64,000 nucleotides of DNA, from positions 646,001 through 710,000 of the forward strand of contig CAUJNA010002146.1 in the NCBI GenBank assembly GCA_963377175.1. Direction: 5' to 3'. This document shows positions 13,310 through 24,779 of the stretch, in pieces. The translations under genes were made by a program, and so were the position numbers. This DNA is from Effrenium voratum (Eukaryota; Sar; Dinophyceae; Suessiales; Symbiodiniaceae). Under the pieces are notes generated by a model. The model saw nothing but the letters and a program-made list of their open reading frames with translations, had not been told where the DNA came from and searched no databases. How positions within the stretch are numbered: the first letter of the stretch is position 1; every line of letters begins with the position of its first letter.

Positions 13310-13457
13310 TTCCGAGTCACCAAACAAAGGATCAGCTTGAAAGAAGTCTTCATGGGCGTCGCAAGCGGAAGCCCACCCCCTCCCCCGGAACGTGACGTTG
13401 CTAGAATTTGCCCAGATCGAATTGTAGGAACGAGGGGAAGCCGATGTGAAACCTAGG
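13310..13457 (-). CDS. Exon of the long minus-strand gene
   Basis: The minus-strand frame reads DYLGFTSASPRSYNSIWANS, then NVTFRGRGWASACDAHEDFF. It has potential N-glycosylation sites (NSS, NVT), which suits a secreted protein. A family A element ends about four bases upstream. The 3' end is not resolved; GT donors occur from 13,285 to 13,320. Confidence 0.5.
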
Positions 13458-13461
13458 TAAT

Positions 13462-13570
13462 CTAGGTCCTCCAGTGGAGATGTTAGAATAAGGTTGTTTT
13501 TCCTGTAGTCTATTCTAGTAGGGGAACCCTCCCCCAAAAAAGGGTACAAGGGCACTACTGGGGGACCTAG
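13462..13570. repeat. Family A inverted-repeat element, copy 1
   Basis: It starts CTAGGTCC and ends GGACCTAG and is 109 bases long. TAAT lies directly on both sides (13,458-13,461 and 13,571-13,574), consistent with a 4-base target duplication. It sits immediately upstream, on the minus strand, of the 13.4 kb exon. Confidence 0.8.
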
Positions 13571-14302
13571 TAATACCCGTGACCTACAGGTGGCAAGCGC
13601 GTGGACGAATTTCGCTGGGACGGCTTTTGAGGCTCGGCCCGAGGAAGGAATCGGGCTCAAACAAATTTTGGGGTTCCCCATTGGGTCCCGAAGCGTGGTC
13701 ATGGGTGGTTGGAAACTGTACAACTGTCCAAACAGCTCAAGGCCACAAAGCCGAACCAATGACCGAGAAACCCATTGCCTCCCTTGCAAATCAAGATGTG
13801 TCGTTCAACCCCCAAAAACCTCATGTCTTCTGTTTTCACGCGCTTTTCCTTTTGGCTCGGCCCGAAAAGCCAGTCCCAGGCTTCCTCTGAGCCCTCCTGA
13901 GGCAAGGGGCGAATAAAAACCCTGCACAGCGGCCAGTCGAACCAGCGACTTCATTTGTCAACCGACCAAACACGGCGGCAAAGGTTGAAAAAAGCCAAGG
14001 ATTTTGGACATACCAAAAAATCCAACAAGAGCATGGGTTCCGCGTGATCAAAGCATGTAGGAGAACAGTCTGGCCGGAAAAGCCTTTAGACAAATGGCAT
14101 TTGGAGAAACATATGTTGCTAAAACATCTGCGAAAACGCGACAAGTTGCTTCAACCAGGCTCCTTGAGGGGTTCCTTTACAAAGAACATCTTTGGGTCTG
14201 GATCTTTCAACAGGTGCAAATCTCGATGGGATTGGCTGACCGTGGAACCTTCGAGGTTGGATTCTATTTCAACTCACGTTGACAAAAGCTTTTAAGCCCT
14301 TT

Positions 14303-14410
14303 AATGTTGACCCAGGATTAATAAACCCGTCCCTTTATTGCGGGGGGTGGTCTCTGGATCCCCACTGCAAGGGGACAACCCCCTATGAATCAACCAGGAG
14401 TGTATTGATC
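14303..14410. repeat. Family B inverted-repeat element, diverged copy
   Basis: It starts TAATGTTGACCC. The interior has the family's CCACT..AAGGGGACA..CCCCTAT pattern and ends near GATCCGGGG. Other members lie at 19.1, 24.8, 26.0, 38.6 and 38.9 kb. Confidence 0.55.
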
Positions 14411-15347
14411 CGGGGCCCACTTCAAAAAGCTCCGCTCGGTTCCCCTCCTTCGACCAAAGTAAGCAAATCCTGTTGGTTCTTCGTTTTGCCGCATCTTTTG
14501 CTCAACCCTGGCGCCCTTGGGGGCGGCTCCTGTGATCTTCAAGGCACGCACGAAAATGTCCGAGGAGCACAGCAAGCGGCGCGATGCCTACAGGTGTCGG
14601 GTCGCTTGGCCCAGGGATCGAAGGAGAGGGGTCGTATGACTCAGATGGGGGCAGGGACTCTCCAGGCGCACAGATCAGTTTTTGTATTTCTGACTCTGTA
14701 ACCTATTCTAGTATCATCAAGAGCCCGGACGGATTCCTCAAAACAGTCCCATGTTGGAGGACCCCAAAAACAGTGGTTCGGGTACCCCCCCAAAAAAAAT
14801 CGAGACGCCAGCTCAGGGTTCCTGAAAGATGCCTTCAAAAACCACCCTCTTTACAAGAGGATCCTCTAACTCAGCTAGCCGAAGGGTCTGGACTGTTTTT
14901 GGACCCCAACCGGCGGTTCTCGATATCGTTGTGGAGGGGCCTTGACAAATTGGTCGATCACTTCGGGTTGGAACCCATAGGGTGTCTGCATGTCCCAGTG
15001 TCACCCTTGGGGGTAAAAAGGTTCTCAAAGAACCTTCGGGGCAGGCGACATGGTTCCGATATGCAACCATTGTCTCTCACAGACAAGTCTCCAACCTCAT
15101 GCAAGGATCAAACAACTCGCATTAAATCCGCTTAAAGCATCAGCAAGGACCCTCCATTGAAATTGGATCGAACGGGACCTAAGGTGTCGGACCTGATTTG
15201 CCTTGACCCGTTGGATGCCTTTGAGGCAAGCTTGCACCCAGAAAGCCGTGGAGTCCTCTAGGGGGGGGGCCTTGTGAGCAACGACCCTTGGGTTCTGGTG
15301 GACCTTGTGATCTAAGAAAGGCATGCAGACTCACTGTTTTCTGGATG

Positions 15348-15462
15348 CTCAGTTGTTCAGTGACCCTGCGAAAAAAAGGGATCCCTTTTTGGGGAAGACC
15401 ATTTTTAGTGGGGCAGCCACTAAAAAAAAAGGTAAAAAAAAGGTGCCACTGAACAACTCAGG
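15348..15462. repeat. Family E inverted-repeat element, copy 1
   Basis: The left end is CTCAGTTGTTCAGTG and the right end CACTGAACAACTCAG, perfect 15-base inverted repeats. Further copies are at 30,670-30,760 and, truncated, at 46,131-46,185. Confidence 0.8.
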
Positions 15463-16059
15463 TAATATGTGAATAGTATGAGAGGAAAGTTCGGGAGCAA
15501 TACCCATGGCCTACAGGGTTCACCGGATGTCCCCTTCAAAAGTTTCAACTGGCTTGGGGTTTCCATTGGGAGGTTCCAGTCGAAATGGAGGAAACCCCAA
15601 GCATCATTGGGCACTCCATTGCAGGGGTCCCGACCTCCATTGGCAGGTTTTGAGCCTCAAAACGGGTTCGCCGTTTGAGGGCCCGTTTGATGCTTAGGGC
15701 CTGGGTAACTTTCTGTGGACAACACCAATGCGAACCCCATCTCCGGCCAAGAGACATCTGATCCCGCAGACGTACAGGAGGAGTGGCGGTTGTAAATCTT
15801 GTCCCCGGTGACAAAGCCTCGTGGCAGTGGCTCTGCCGACAGTTGTCACGTACTTTGACATCTGCAGCACATACACATGCACTCAAAAAACAAACTCGTA
15901 TGTGCGTAACATGTTTATGTATTTATTCATATGCATTTATTGGCTTGTTTATTGGTTTAGGCTTGAGTTGAAACTCAACACTGATGCTTTTCGGAGGATC
16001 AAACACGATGGTTCGGGTTCCTTCTGTTGATTCGGGGAGTAAGTTGATTCTGGACAGCA

Positions 16060-16135
16060 TCTTTCTCTGTCTCCATCTCTCTCTCTCTCCATGTCTCACT
16101 CTCTGGCCCTCTCTCTCGCTCTCGCTCCTGTCACC
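16060..16135. repeat. CT-rich microsatellite
   Basis: Runs of CTCTCT with CTGTCTC and TCGCTC interruptions, in an intron just below the 16.3 kb exon. Confidence 0.85.
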
Positions 16136-16251
16136 TGTCCAAAAATGTGTCTCTTGACATAACCTCTCAATTCAGCACCAAAAGCGTGGTTTCCTTGTGG
16201 CTTCCCTTTAAACCACCCCCAACAAAGGGAAAAGAAACACAGCAACAAAGC

Positions 16252-16343
16252 CCGAATCTCGCGCCTCCTCTTTGGCCCGACAGACTGCCATCCAGATCGG
16301 CGAAGATTGCATACCCCGCCGGGGCTAAGGTGTAAATCTCTAC
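16252..16343 (-). CDS. Exon: DxDGSLSG motif of the G8 gene
   Basis: AG|G at 16,344-16,345 opens VEIYTLAPAGYAIFADLDGS, then LSGQRGG. A D-x-DGS-(L/V)-(T/S)-G motif is a recurring feature of fibrocystin-like and CEMIP-like G8 proteins, which links this exon to the G8 exons further upstream. It ends at a probable GC donor (TTCGG|GC). Confidence 0.6.
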
Positions 16344-16604
16344 CTGAGCTGAAAAGGGAGGCTGGGCTGGCAAAATCTTTGAAACAGCAGACTTCCTCCA
16401 GCGGAAGATTCCTCTCAACATGTTGGTGAGTTCCATGGGTGCAAACAAGTCCTGCCTTGATTTTTACCACCAACATGTTCTTCCCAAGGGTCGAAGTCCA
16501 GGAACGGAAGTGAGACCCATGGCACCCGAGCCACGTCCGGAGCTTCTCCGGTGCATGCAAAACACGAGGCACCGTGGCTTCTGAGTCCGTGGGTGCCCGT
16601 CTTG

Positions 16605-16722
16605 AAAACGGCTCGGTACTAAAATGGTCTACCCAGAACCATGTAAGGAATTCAGAAGGCGGTTGCAGCTATTTATGGTTGGGATCGTCCTTTGCTTAGC
16701 TTCATCTACCATGCCTCACCTG
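16605..16722. repeat. Family D inverted-repeat element, copy 3
   Basis: It contains GGTACTAAAATGGTCTACCC and CAGCTATTTATGGTTGGGAT, shared with copy 4 at 36.6 kb. The terminal arms are eroded. Confidence 0.65.
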
Positions 16723-16757
16723 ACGTTGGTTGAACATCCGAGCTGTTGGGAGAAGAC

Positions 16758-16845
16758 CCGCGCTCCAACTGCGGCCGCAGCAGCGAAGCTCTGGATGAAG
16801 CGCATGGCTTCCGTGCGCACGGTCACCGGACGGAAGCCCCCGTGC
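16758..16845 (-). CDS. Exon of the long minus-strand gene
   Basis: AG|G at 16,846-16,847 opens HGGFRPVTVRTEAMRFIQSF, then AAAAAVGAR. It ends at CGG|GT. A family A element ends 18 bases upstream. The fold is not recognised. Confidence 0.5.
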
Positions 16846-16863
16846 CTGGAGCTGGAGTGTTGA

Positions 16864-16974
16864 CTAGGTCCTCCACTACAGAGGTTAGAATACGGGTACC
16901 CTTTTTTCTGTAGTCTATTTTAGTAGGGGAACCCTCCCCAAAAAAGGGCAAAAGGGCACTACTGTGGGACCTAG
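16864..16974. repeat. Family A inverted-repeat element, copy 2
   Basis: Ends CTAGGTCC and GGACCTAG, 111 bases, flanked on both sides by TTGA (16,860-16,863 and 16,975-16,978), a clear 4-base target duplication. The interior GGTACCC, TAGTCTATTTTAGTAGGGGA and ACCCTCCCC blocks are shared by all copies. Confidence 0.85.
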
Positions 16975-16996
16975 TTGATGGTCAAGCCTATAGGTA

Positions 16997-17080
16997 GAGT
17001 CTCCACGACCCTGAAAATATGGGTCCATGACCTCTTCGCTTTGGGTAATGACCCCATTATTTTAAGGTCATGGAGACTCC
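16997..17080. repeat. Family F inverted-repeat element, copy 1
   Basis: Arms GAGTCTCCACGACCCT and AAGGTCATGGAGACTC. The second copy is at 26,893-26,976. Both are followed on the right by CAGGTAGGTA. Confidence 0.75.
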
Positions 17081-17576
17081 AGGTAGGTAGTTACTGCGAG
17101 GAAACCTACCAACCTAGCCCAGCAAGTGTTGGCCTGATAGCATCTTGGGTCCTCATCCTTTTGGAGGCAACCAAAGCCTTCCAATGGACGTCCCTCTCCC
17201 CCTTCAAGGGAGGGTCCTGTCTGATGCTTTGGGCTACAACTGATAGCTGTCGACACCTTGCGGAAATCATCAGAACTTGCTCACTGCTTAACCCGAAAAG
17301 AGTCAACAGGTACTACCGACAGGTACCCCAAACCTGAAGGAATCCCCGGTGCAAACAGACACATCTCTGAGGCTAGGGCGGGCCTCAAAAACCTGAAGTT
17401 GGTTCTACTTTTGGGACTTGACTAGACCTTCGGGGGCTCGGGACTTGGGTTTCGGAGAAATAAGCCCCTCGCATTGGCACTCAATTCAACTGCAAGGCGC
17501 ACTCGAGAGCACAGCTACGACTGTTGGTTCCAACCTTCCAGGTTTGGCCGGATGGCCGGATGGCCAGGGTTTTGGC

Positions 17577-17694
17577 CCCAGCGCATGGAAAAACGCGCCA
17601 AGCTGCACGCAGGGGCTATTCCCAAAGAGGAAGAAGGTCATGTTGCGGATACGCCGGCCTGGCACGCGATGCCATGCCCAAATGCGATACTCGC
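17577..17694 (-). CDS. Exon of the long minus-strand gene
   Basis: AG|G at 17,695-17,696 opens YRIWAWHRVPGRRIRNMTFF, then LFGNSPCVQLGAFFHALG, ending at a GC donor. The plus strand is also open here. The minus reading is preferred because it has both splice signals and matches the strand of its neighbours. Confidence 0.45.
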
Positions 17695-19054
17695 CTGCTT
17701 TGTGGGTTGGTATGAAGTCAAATTATGGCACATGATGAAAGGGTCCTGGCAAAAGCAGGGGAGATGTATTTACTATGGAAAACCTGGTTCTGCAAAATCT
17801 GACAATCCGCAGGTATTTGGAGTAGAGGCGTGTGGCTCTTTTGGAGTTGGTACTTGGTACCCCAAAATGGAGTTGTTTTGAGGTGAAACAAAGAAGAAAC
17901 CACCCCCTAGACAGCATCCTCCAATGACTGCTTTTGGACATCGGGGTTCTGTTCATCACAACATGCCAATTTATACATATATAATATATACAGGACAGTG
18001 GCCAGAGTTCTGCTTATGAATGACCCCAGAATGGACAAGGCAGCCAGCCTCATCTAAGCGCCTCATACACCTTTCACATTCAGCCAACGCTCAGTTGGAA
18101 TTAGGGTACTGCTGATTCCCCTTTGAAAGTGTTTGGACAAAGAGGCCCGCGTTTCAGGCCCTTGCGACTTTTTTGGCGGAATTGGCCTGGGGTTCTCCAT
18201 GGGAGGGCCCAGGCTTGTGCAGTCCCTTCGTGCGTCAACAAAGGGCTCCACAACATTGGCCTGGGGGATCCGCAGACCAGAGCTTGGGGTAACCGCTGCT
18301 TGACTTGCAGGTTCTCAGCAGGGAATAAGGGAAACCATCCCGATGGCTCTCTTTAAGATCCCCAAAAAAAGAAAGGTGAACACACTAACAATAGCCAAGA
18401 GATCCCCAAAACCGCTTCATTCGGAACCGTCATTCCCTATCACACCTGCAAGTTGACATCACTCTGGTTTGGGCTCAACCGCGGCAAAGCATTCGATCAG
18501 GTAGGATCAGGTGCCCCCTGGTTTAAATGGGCGACTCGGACTGAGCAAAAATGAATAGACGCTGGGGTTCGGCACCAAGACTGGTTGACCCAATATAGAT
18601 GAGACTCCGCAAGGGAAAGCGATTGCGGTTGCTGCATATTCACCCCGAATGTTTTCATGGTGGCTTGGATCACGGGGATAATTAGACAAATCAGGACATG
18701 TTTGACTAATTTGACTGATTTGACCGGACCTCATTTCTTTCTTGGTTTCTGTCTGTCAAAACAAAATCAGCATCTTCCTTGGCCACATCTGGGGTACACG
18801 CAATCAATACTTCCCGACTCTGTTCTACACAAAAACGCAAAAATGTTCGGAGGCCCTTAGTGAACACCGCCCCAGAACCTCTACACCCGTTTTGTTTTGT
18901 CCTTGGCGCACTTGTCGATGCAAAGAAACGGACGAGTGACCAAAACGAACCAGCTCAGCTTCTCTTGGTCTCTTGGCTCTCTGGTTGCGAAGGGGAAGCC
19001 CCAAAATCCAAACCACCGGTCAGCTTCCTCTTAGTTGGTGGATTGGAGTGCTGG

Positions 19055-19128
19055 TTTCGTGGTTTGGATTGGCGGCTTCCCATCTATCCTCTACAAGGAG
19101 CAGGGTACAACCAATCCAAACCACGAAA
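19055..19128. repeat. Perfect 18-base inverted repeat
   Basis: TTTCGTGGTTTGGATTGG at 19,055-19,072 and its exact complement at 19,111-19,128 would form a hairpin with a 38-base loop. Confidence 0.85.
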
Positions 19129-19137
19129 ACTCGGGAT

Positions 19138-19274
19138 TAATGTTGACCCCATATTGATCAACCCAGTTTATTACTACTTAGGTGTCCCTTGGCTTAGTGG
19201 GGAATCAGACCACTTTTGGAGGGGAAGACCCCCCTATTTACAAACCGGGGTTGATTTATATGGGGTCAACATTA
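19138..19274. repeat. Family B inverted-repeat element, best copy
   Basis: Perfect 17-base terminal inverted repeats TAATGTTGACCCCATAT, 137 bases in all. The interior contains GGTGTCCCTTGG, AGTGGGGAATCA and CACTTTTGGAGGGGAA, which also appear in the copies at 38.6 and 38.9 kb. Confidence 0.85.
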
Positions 19275-19303
19275 CCTAAACAGCAGTGACCTGAACACCT
19301 CAC

Positions 19304-19423
19304 CAACTCCTCCCCTCGGCTCCCCGGACAACACCGCCTTCGCGCTCGCTGAGCATCACCTGCGGCCCCAGGTTCACCTCGAAGGCCCCGAACATCTGCC
19401 TAGTGCCCACCGCCGTGGCGTTC
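19304..19423 (-). CDS. Exon of the long minus-strand gene
   Basis: AG|G at 19,424-19,425 opens NATAVGTRQMFGAFEVNLGP, then QVMLSEREGGVVRGAEGRS, and ends at a GT donor (TTG|GTGAGG). The other two frames are broken or basic nonsense. The fold is not recognised. Confidence 0.55.
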
Positions 19424-19458
19424 CTCGGACGAGTTTCTCTCGGGCACGCGCAAAGCTA

Positions 19459-19770
19459 AGAATCCATCTCTCCGGGAAAATGTCTCCAGGATTTCTGGTG
19501 GGATTTGGCGAATTATTTGAAGAAGCTGAAATTCACAAAGGAAATTGGGATTTGGCTACTGTGGATGGACGAAATCCATTTCACACCACCGTTCAGAAAC
19601 CCTGGTTCTGATGATTCCCCGACAAAATACCGCAAATACTGATTTCAACCATGGTGTCAAAGTGGTGCGACATGGATTTCGTCCATCCACAGTAAGAATC
19701 CATCTCTCCAGGATTTCTGGTGGGATTTGGCGAAGTCGTTGGAGAAGTTCAAATTCACAAAGGAATCCTC
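19459..19770. repeat. Hairpin element inside an ~80-base direct repeat
   Basis: The block beginning AAGAATCCATCTCTCC and containing GATTTCTGGTGGGATTTGGC occurs at 19,459-19,545 and again at 19,691-19,770. Between the two copies, CTGTGGATGGACGAAATCCAT (one base longer than the perfect core) and its complement form an inverted repeat about 130 bases across. Confidence 0.7.
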
Positions 19771-20176
19771 CAAAATGTTTTGTGGGGATATTGACGCATT
19801 CTGGACGAAATTCAAAACCAGGAATTCTTCAAGATTCTGTGTTAGCAGGTATTTTGTGAATTCTTGGGCGAATGTCCGGGAGATTGCTTCTCGGACACTC
19901 ATCCCAGACAATCCATGTATAGGTAGTATATACCCACATTACCCTCATGGGCCAAATGTTGGTATATAATATCATATATTACGCACATGCCTTCTGCGAA
20001 TCACCTTTTAGGGTCATGACCAAGGGGAAACCGAAAGGCCAAAAGGTCGATGCGCTTTGGGCAAGTGAGGCAACAAGTACATGTCAATGTGTAAGCAACC
20101 GTTTGGGGGCCATACCCATGTCCCAAAGCCTCACGCCTACTGCAAGCTGCCTTAAGCGTCTGGGTACTTCAACACT

Positions 20177-20288
20177 GGGCTGCCCTCAGATCCCCTGTTG
20201 AAAGGTTGACTTTTAGTGGGTCAAATGGAAACCCCCACGAAACACTAAAAGTCTAAAAAGCTAAGGGACCGGATGGCTGGGAGCCACC
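20177..20288. repeat. Family H dispersed repeat, copy 1
   Basis: Shares GGGCTGCCCTCAGATCCCC, ACTTTTAGTGGGT, AAAAAGCTAAGG and GGGAGCCACC, in order, with 45,826-45,938. Confidence 0.7.
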
Positions 20289-21546
20289 AAGAAAAATAAT
20301 ATGTTCTGATTCCGAGGCATTTTTTCGTCCGAGTCCTACCATGGAGGAGACCCCTGCTGAACACCTGGGTCGGGCTGTTGGGGCTTCGACTTGAAAAATC
20401 ATCCTTGGCACAAATGTCAAGCCCCGAATAAAAGGGAACCCCGGTTTTCTGAGGGGGGTCTGCCATGAGAGCTACCACAACCCGAAGGGTTTTGGTTCTT
20501 CTTTTGGTCAGTGGGAGATGTTGGGTTTGCGGGGCGGCTTCTCCCATGCTTCCAGAGGAGTGAACCTACCCAGACACTCGTGGACCCTTCCAAGGAGGGT
20601 CGACTCCTGTTCGGCACACCCAGGACAAAGCCATCAAATATCTCCATTTTGGAAGCCCGGCAAGTAGTTGACAGTGCTTGGGTACAAAATGCAGGGTATT
20701 GGGATTCCATCAAACTTTGTGAATGCCTCCACTCGAAATACCCACTGGTTCATGGGTATATCTGACCACAACCGCAATTTTCTCCCCTCAAATTAGATAC
20801 CACCATTTGTTGGTCAGGTGTTCCCGCAGGGGTTAGGCATAAACTCAGAGCATCCCTGAGCGTGGTCCGCGCATCCGAAATACCTTTAGATCATTCAGTG
20901 CACATCTGTGGGGTCTTCAGGATAATTCTACATGTTTAGAATAGACAAACTATAAAGCACATTCTGGACATAGCATGATTGGTGCAGGTTCCCTTTTCAC
21001 CTTGGGTGCAAAAGGAAATCAACAGAACCACAATGTTTGCGGTCTCCCTCTGGCGCATATTCACCAGCAGTCTGATACGTTTAAGTTGAACCAAGGCGCT
21101 CGATCCAAGGGTCATCGGTCACTATGGGAGCAGAGTCCTGCCGAAGAAAGTCAGGGGTGGGGGGTGGTCAACCTATTTGAGTGAGGAGGGGATCGGATTG
21201 CGGAAGTACCTCAAAACCTACATGGATCGTGGCCATGTTGGTTGTCAAAATCAGGTTGCCAGGAAAAGACGTTGATTCAGCCCAGCCCTGAGGTCCGCTT
21301 TAGACTTCTTAGGCTTGGACGTTGTTGGTAGGTTTGGATTGGCACCTTCATTTGATGCTGAACTTGTGAGCCATGTTCCTTGCAACGTAATGGACTTTTT
21401 CAACAGAGGCGTGGGCTGGTTTCGCGACAAGGTGTTTGCTTGTCCTTCTTTGAAACCGCCCCCCAATGGGGCGCCAACTTCCAATGCCGCCAATTGTTTG
21501 GTGAATTGGAGCCACAGCAAACAAAGCCACGTGGACCCATCAGAGC

Positions 21547-21620
21547 CTGTGCGCGAGACATAGCACTTGGAGATCATTTCGGGAAAGCCTTGGGGTCGAT
21601 TGGCCCAGATAAGCTTCGGA
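21547..21620 (-). CDS. Candidate exon of the long minus-strand gene
   Basis: The minus-strand frame reads IWANRPQGFPEMISKCYVSR and ends at a GC donor (ACAG|GC). No AG|G acceptor was found upstream, so the start is approximate. Confidence 0.4.
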
Positions 21621-21860
21621 GTAGAGGGCCGTGGAAACGACAGGACCCTTCGCTGAAAGGCTGAAGGGGGCAAGGGGACCTCCATTCGCTTGGGTGTTGG
21701 TTGCCTCTCAAAAAGGGTGGAAGGCTTTTTGAGGCTCGACCCGTTTGATGCCTAGGGAAATAACATAGATAGAGCATGTTGATGCCCACATTCTGTTCAG
21801 CCATCTTTTCAGCTACGGAGCCAACACCTGGGAGCGAAGCTTTCCTTATTCCAAAACCAC

Positions 21861-22031
21861 GGTGTTGTCCTCGAAAGCATTCGGATCTGGGTCCAAAGTG
21901 ACATCCTCCCAACTACGGAAGGTAAACCTCTCGAACCTCCATGTGCATTGCCCCCAGCCCGAAGCATTGTTCAGTTCAAGTTTGAAGATCCAACCCAACA
22001 TCATTGACAGGCCGGTGGTCCATGTCATCTG
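21861..22031 (-). CDS. Exon of the long minus-strand gene
   Basis: A long clean minus-strand frame: LSMMLGWIFKLELNNASGWG, QCTWRFERFTFRSWEDVTLD, PDPNAFEDN, ending at ACC|GT. NAS is a potential N-glycosylation site. The start is approximate. Alternating aromatic and polar residues suit a beta-rich extracellular fold, but no family was recognised. Confidence 0.5.
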
Positions 22032-22461
22032 GGCTGACATCGTTTGACATACCCTAAAGACGTTGGTATTGCAAGAAGGGGCTTGGGAATTTTGAAAAAT
22101 CGACTCATGTCCCACAAGTTAAAGATTCAGCCACATAACAGACAAGTATAATGGGAACTCTTTGATACATCCAGTAGAAATAGGACGCATGTGAAGGATT
22201 CCCTAAGGGGCATCACCTCAGTTGCCCAAGGACCCATAAAGGTTAAGCTTTTTGGGCTACGAAACATCGACCAAACAAGTTGGAAACAAAAATGGTCAGA
22301 TCCGGTCCAAGTCGATCTTTGGTTGCAAGTGAGCCTAAACGAGGGCTCCGGGGAGCGAAAGGCGGGAAGCACTGGAGCCAGGATTGGGCTCCAAAGGTCA
22401 AACAGTCGATTTCTCTAGGCAAGTGAGACTAATCAACGAGGGTTGGAAGCACTGGAGCCAC

Positions 22462-22541
22462 CACAACGCTCCTTGTCGAAGATGCCCATGTTGCACTCCA
22501 CCCAGGCCCAATTCACCAGGCGGCACCGGTCGCAGCCGTGC
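22462..22541 (-). CDS. Exon: Cys-rich segment
   Basis: AG|G at 22,542-22,543 opens HGCDRCRLVNWAWVECNMGI, then FDKERC, ending at a GT donor. Four cysteines in about 25 residues suggest an extracellular disulphide-bonded segment. The start phase (2) does not match the end of the 24.1 kb exon, so at least one exon between them has been missed. Confidence 0.5.
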
Positions 22542-22575
22542 CTGGAAGATTTGTTGCAAGCTAAGCGAGGTGGGG

Positions 22576-22627
22576 TTCAACGGTTCAAGCGGTTCAAGCG
22601 GTTCAAGCGGTTCAAGCGGTTCAACGG
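22576..22627. repeat. Tandem repeat of GGTTCAAGC
   Basis: About five copies of a 9-base unit, GGTTCAAGC, lie next to the 22.5 kb exon. Confidence 0.9.
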
Positions 22628-24114
22628 ATATCGGGCAACCAAGAAAACCCAAACTTTATAATCAAAACCTCAGGTAAAGAGTGGCGATCAATTCGCCCAA
22701 TCCATTTTCATGGGTGAACATCATTCGCCGAGGGTTGAACCCTAGAGGCTTGTGGGAGAAACCTGGGGCCGAGCCTGGGGATTTCAACCGGAGACCCCTT
22801 CCGGCCTTGGTAATAGGATGTAATAGGGGTTGAACCCTAGGCCTGAAGCCTCGTCGGTCCATTTTCTTGGCTGCTGAAAGAAAGACCCAAAACACAACAT
22901 GAATTTGGTTGGACTCACCGCCGAGATAAAACAAGGCTCTTGTTCTAAGACATATATGAGTTGGAACCGAACTGTCCAACTGGTAGTTTCATTTAAAGAC
23001 GTCCCTTCCGGTTCATTTCAAACCAACTCGTCATTGGACCCTCCATTGAAGTTGTCATGACGTGCATTGGGGTTTTGGACCTCAAAAAGGGCCTTTTTGA
23101 GAATGCGAGATGCTTAGAGAAATGACATTTACTGAGAACCAGCACAAGGTGCCCCCACAATCTCCAAATTTGGAAACCACTCATTTTGGGCTCTCATATG
23201 GCTATGTCACTATACGGGGACCCCAAAAAATGGTGGGTTTCCTTTTGCACCAACCCAAGTTGTTTCAACACAAACACATACAGCTTCAACGGCATATACA
23301 GCCAATACCAGTGGTTTCTCTGCTACTGGGTGATCAACCCCCGAATTGTGGCTTAACTATGGGAGCTGCCTGGCTTTTGCTGTTGGCAAAGGTTGTAACA
23401 GGCCGGGGTTCTCCCTTGCACCCGCGGGTCTGGAGGGGTCATGACCCTTGGGGCGCTTATGTAAGGGGTATATACTGCCCTACAAGTTACAATCTGATAT
23501 TTGGCGTATGTCTATGTCAGCGCATGCATACCTCTGAAACCTCCGAGATCGACTTCTCGGACCAGGAGCACAATGCGATGGCGCCCACGTCTCCCAAAAG
23601 CTAGCCTTGTGCCCTGTTTCGGTTGAAAAAGCTTGGAATCGCCGGGTCATGACCCCTCCAATTCAATCACTCGGCCCAATGGAGAACACAGAGCGACAAT
23701 TCCTGGTCATTGAAGACAGTCCGAGTTGGGGTCCAAAAACATCGAGACCCTTAGATTCAGAGACGGAATATTTAGAGCGGGTAAGTGGAACCGCTCGGTT
23801 TATCTTGTGGGACGACTCGCCAAACAAAGGTCAGCAACAAAAACAATCTAACCAAGACTCCTTTGGAGTCATCAACTCTCCGGCATTTGAAGGCGATGAC
23901 GCCTGCTGAGCAACTGTTCAGCCACCCTGCAACACGTACTTTCTGTCAAACAACCGAAGTTCTGTCCCAAAAGCCGACGGCTTGAAAGAGGGCTGTTTGG
24001 TCCTACCCCACCCAGAGGGTCCAAGTACATTCTGAGGTACTTCGACCCCTTACCCCCCAAAAGCCATTCTCATGAGGTATTTGGACCCTCTGGGCCACTA
24101 AAACACAGGTGAAC

Positions 24115-24211
24115 CTTTGAAGGTTTCCAAGAGCTGGTTGGACATCCGGCTTGATCTGAGGTGCACATAGGCACCGTAGTCGCTCGCAAAGACCGTGAAC
24201 TGGTCGAAGAC
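24115..24211 (-). CDS. Exon of the G8 gene following the NVAHA segment
   Basis: AG|G at 24,212-24,213 opens a phase-0 frame: VFDQFTVFASDYGAYVHLRS, then SRMSNQLLETFK, ending at a GT donor. Fibrocystin/CEMIP-type proteins carry an 'F.NFT.(W/F)' segment soon after their NVAHS segment, and this exon has that order. The phase fits the exon at 24,557. Confidence 0.6.
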
Positions 24212-24556
24212 CTGGCGAGCGGGTTCGCCAGGAATTGGCTTAGAACTAGGCACATTGCCCGGAGGGTCCAAGTGCCTTCTAAGGACGTTCTTGGACCCCT
24301 TATTGACCCCTCAAAAGCCTTAGACCGGGATAGAAAGAGTGATGAAAGTTTGTGGCAGAGCTGAATGAAGCTTCTGGAAGGGTGGGCAAGTCTGGCCTGG
24401 GCCGATTTCCATGCACTGCCCATCTGCCTGAATAAAAGGCTGCCATGCATATCGTCTTTTTGCCGGGCGCCCCTGCTTTTGGATTGCTTCAAAAGGACCC
24501 CCAAAAGGAAAACCATTTTGCGGGTCTAAAGACACTCTCTGGGCTTCGCAAAACGC

Positions 24557-24651
24557 CTTGGTCTCGCCCTCGCGCAGTTCCACCACCAGCAGGCCGTAGG
24601 TACAGGCGTGGGCCACGTTGCCATGGAACCGCGCCAGACCGACGGCAACAC
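24557..24651 (-). CDS. Exon: NVAHACTYG segment of the G8 gene
   Basis: AG|G at 24,652-24,653 opens VAVGLARFHGNVAHACTYGL, then LVVELREGETK, and ends at a GC donor (AAG|GC). The NVAH-x-C-x-YGL pattern matches the conserved segment downstream of the G8 domain in PKHD1-like and CEMIP-like proteins. This is the strongest link between the upstream and downstream exon groups. Confidence 0.65.
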
Positions 24652-24779
24652 CTGGCTTGTTGACCCAGGATCTAAGTAGAACCCGTCCCATTAATCCCTT
24701 CTTCCTAATGCTAAACAGTCCCCTAATACTAAAACCGATTTTTGAAAATCCAAAATCCGGGAATACTACTTTTTAGAAT

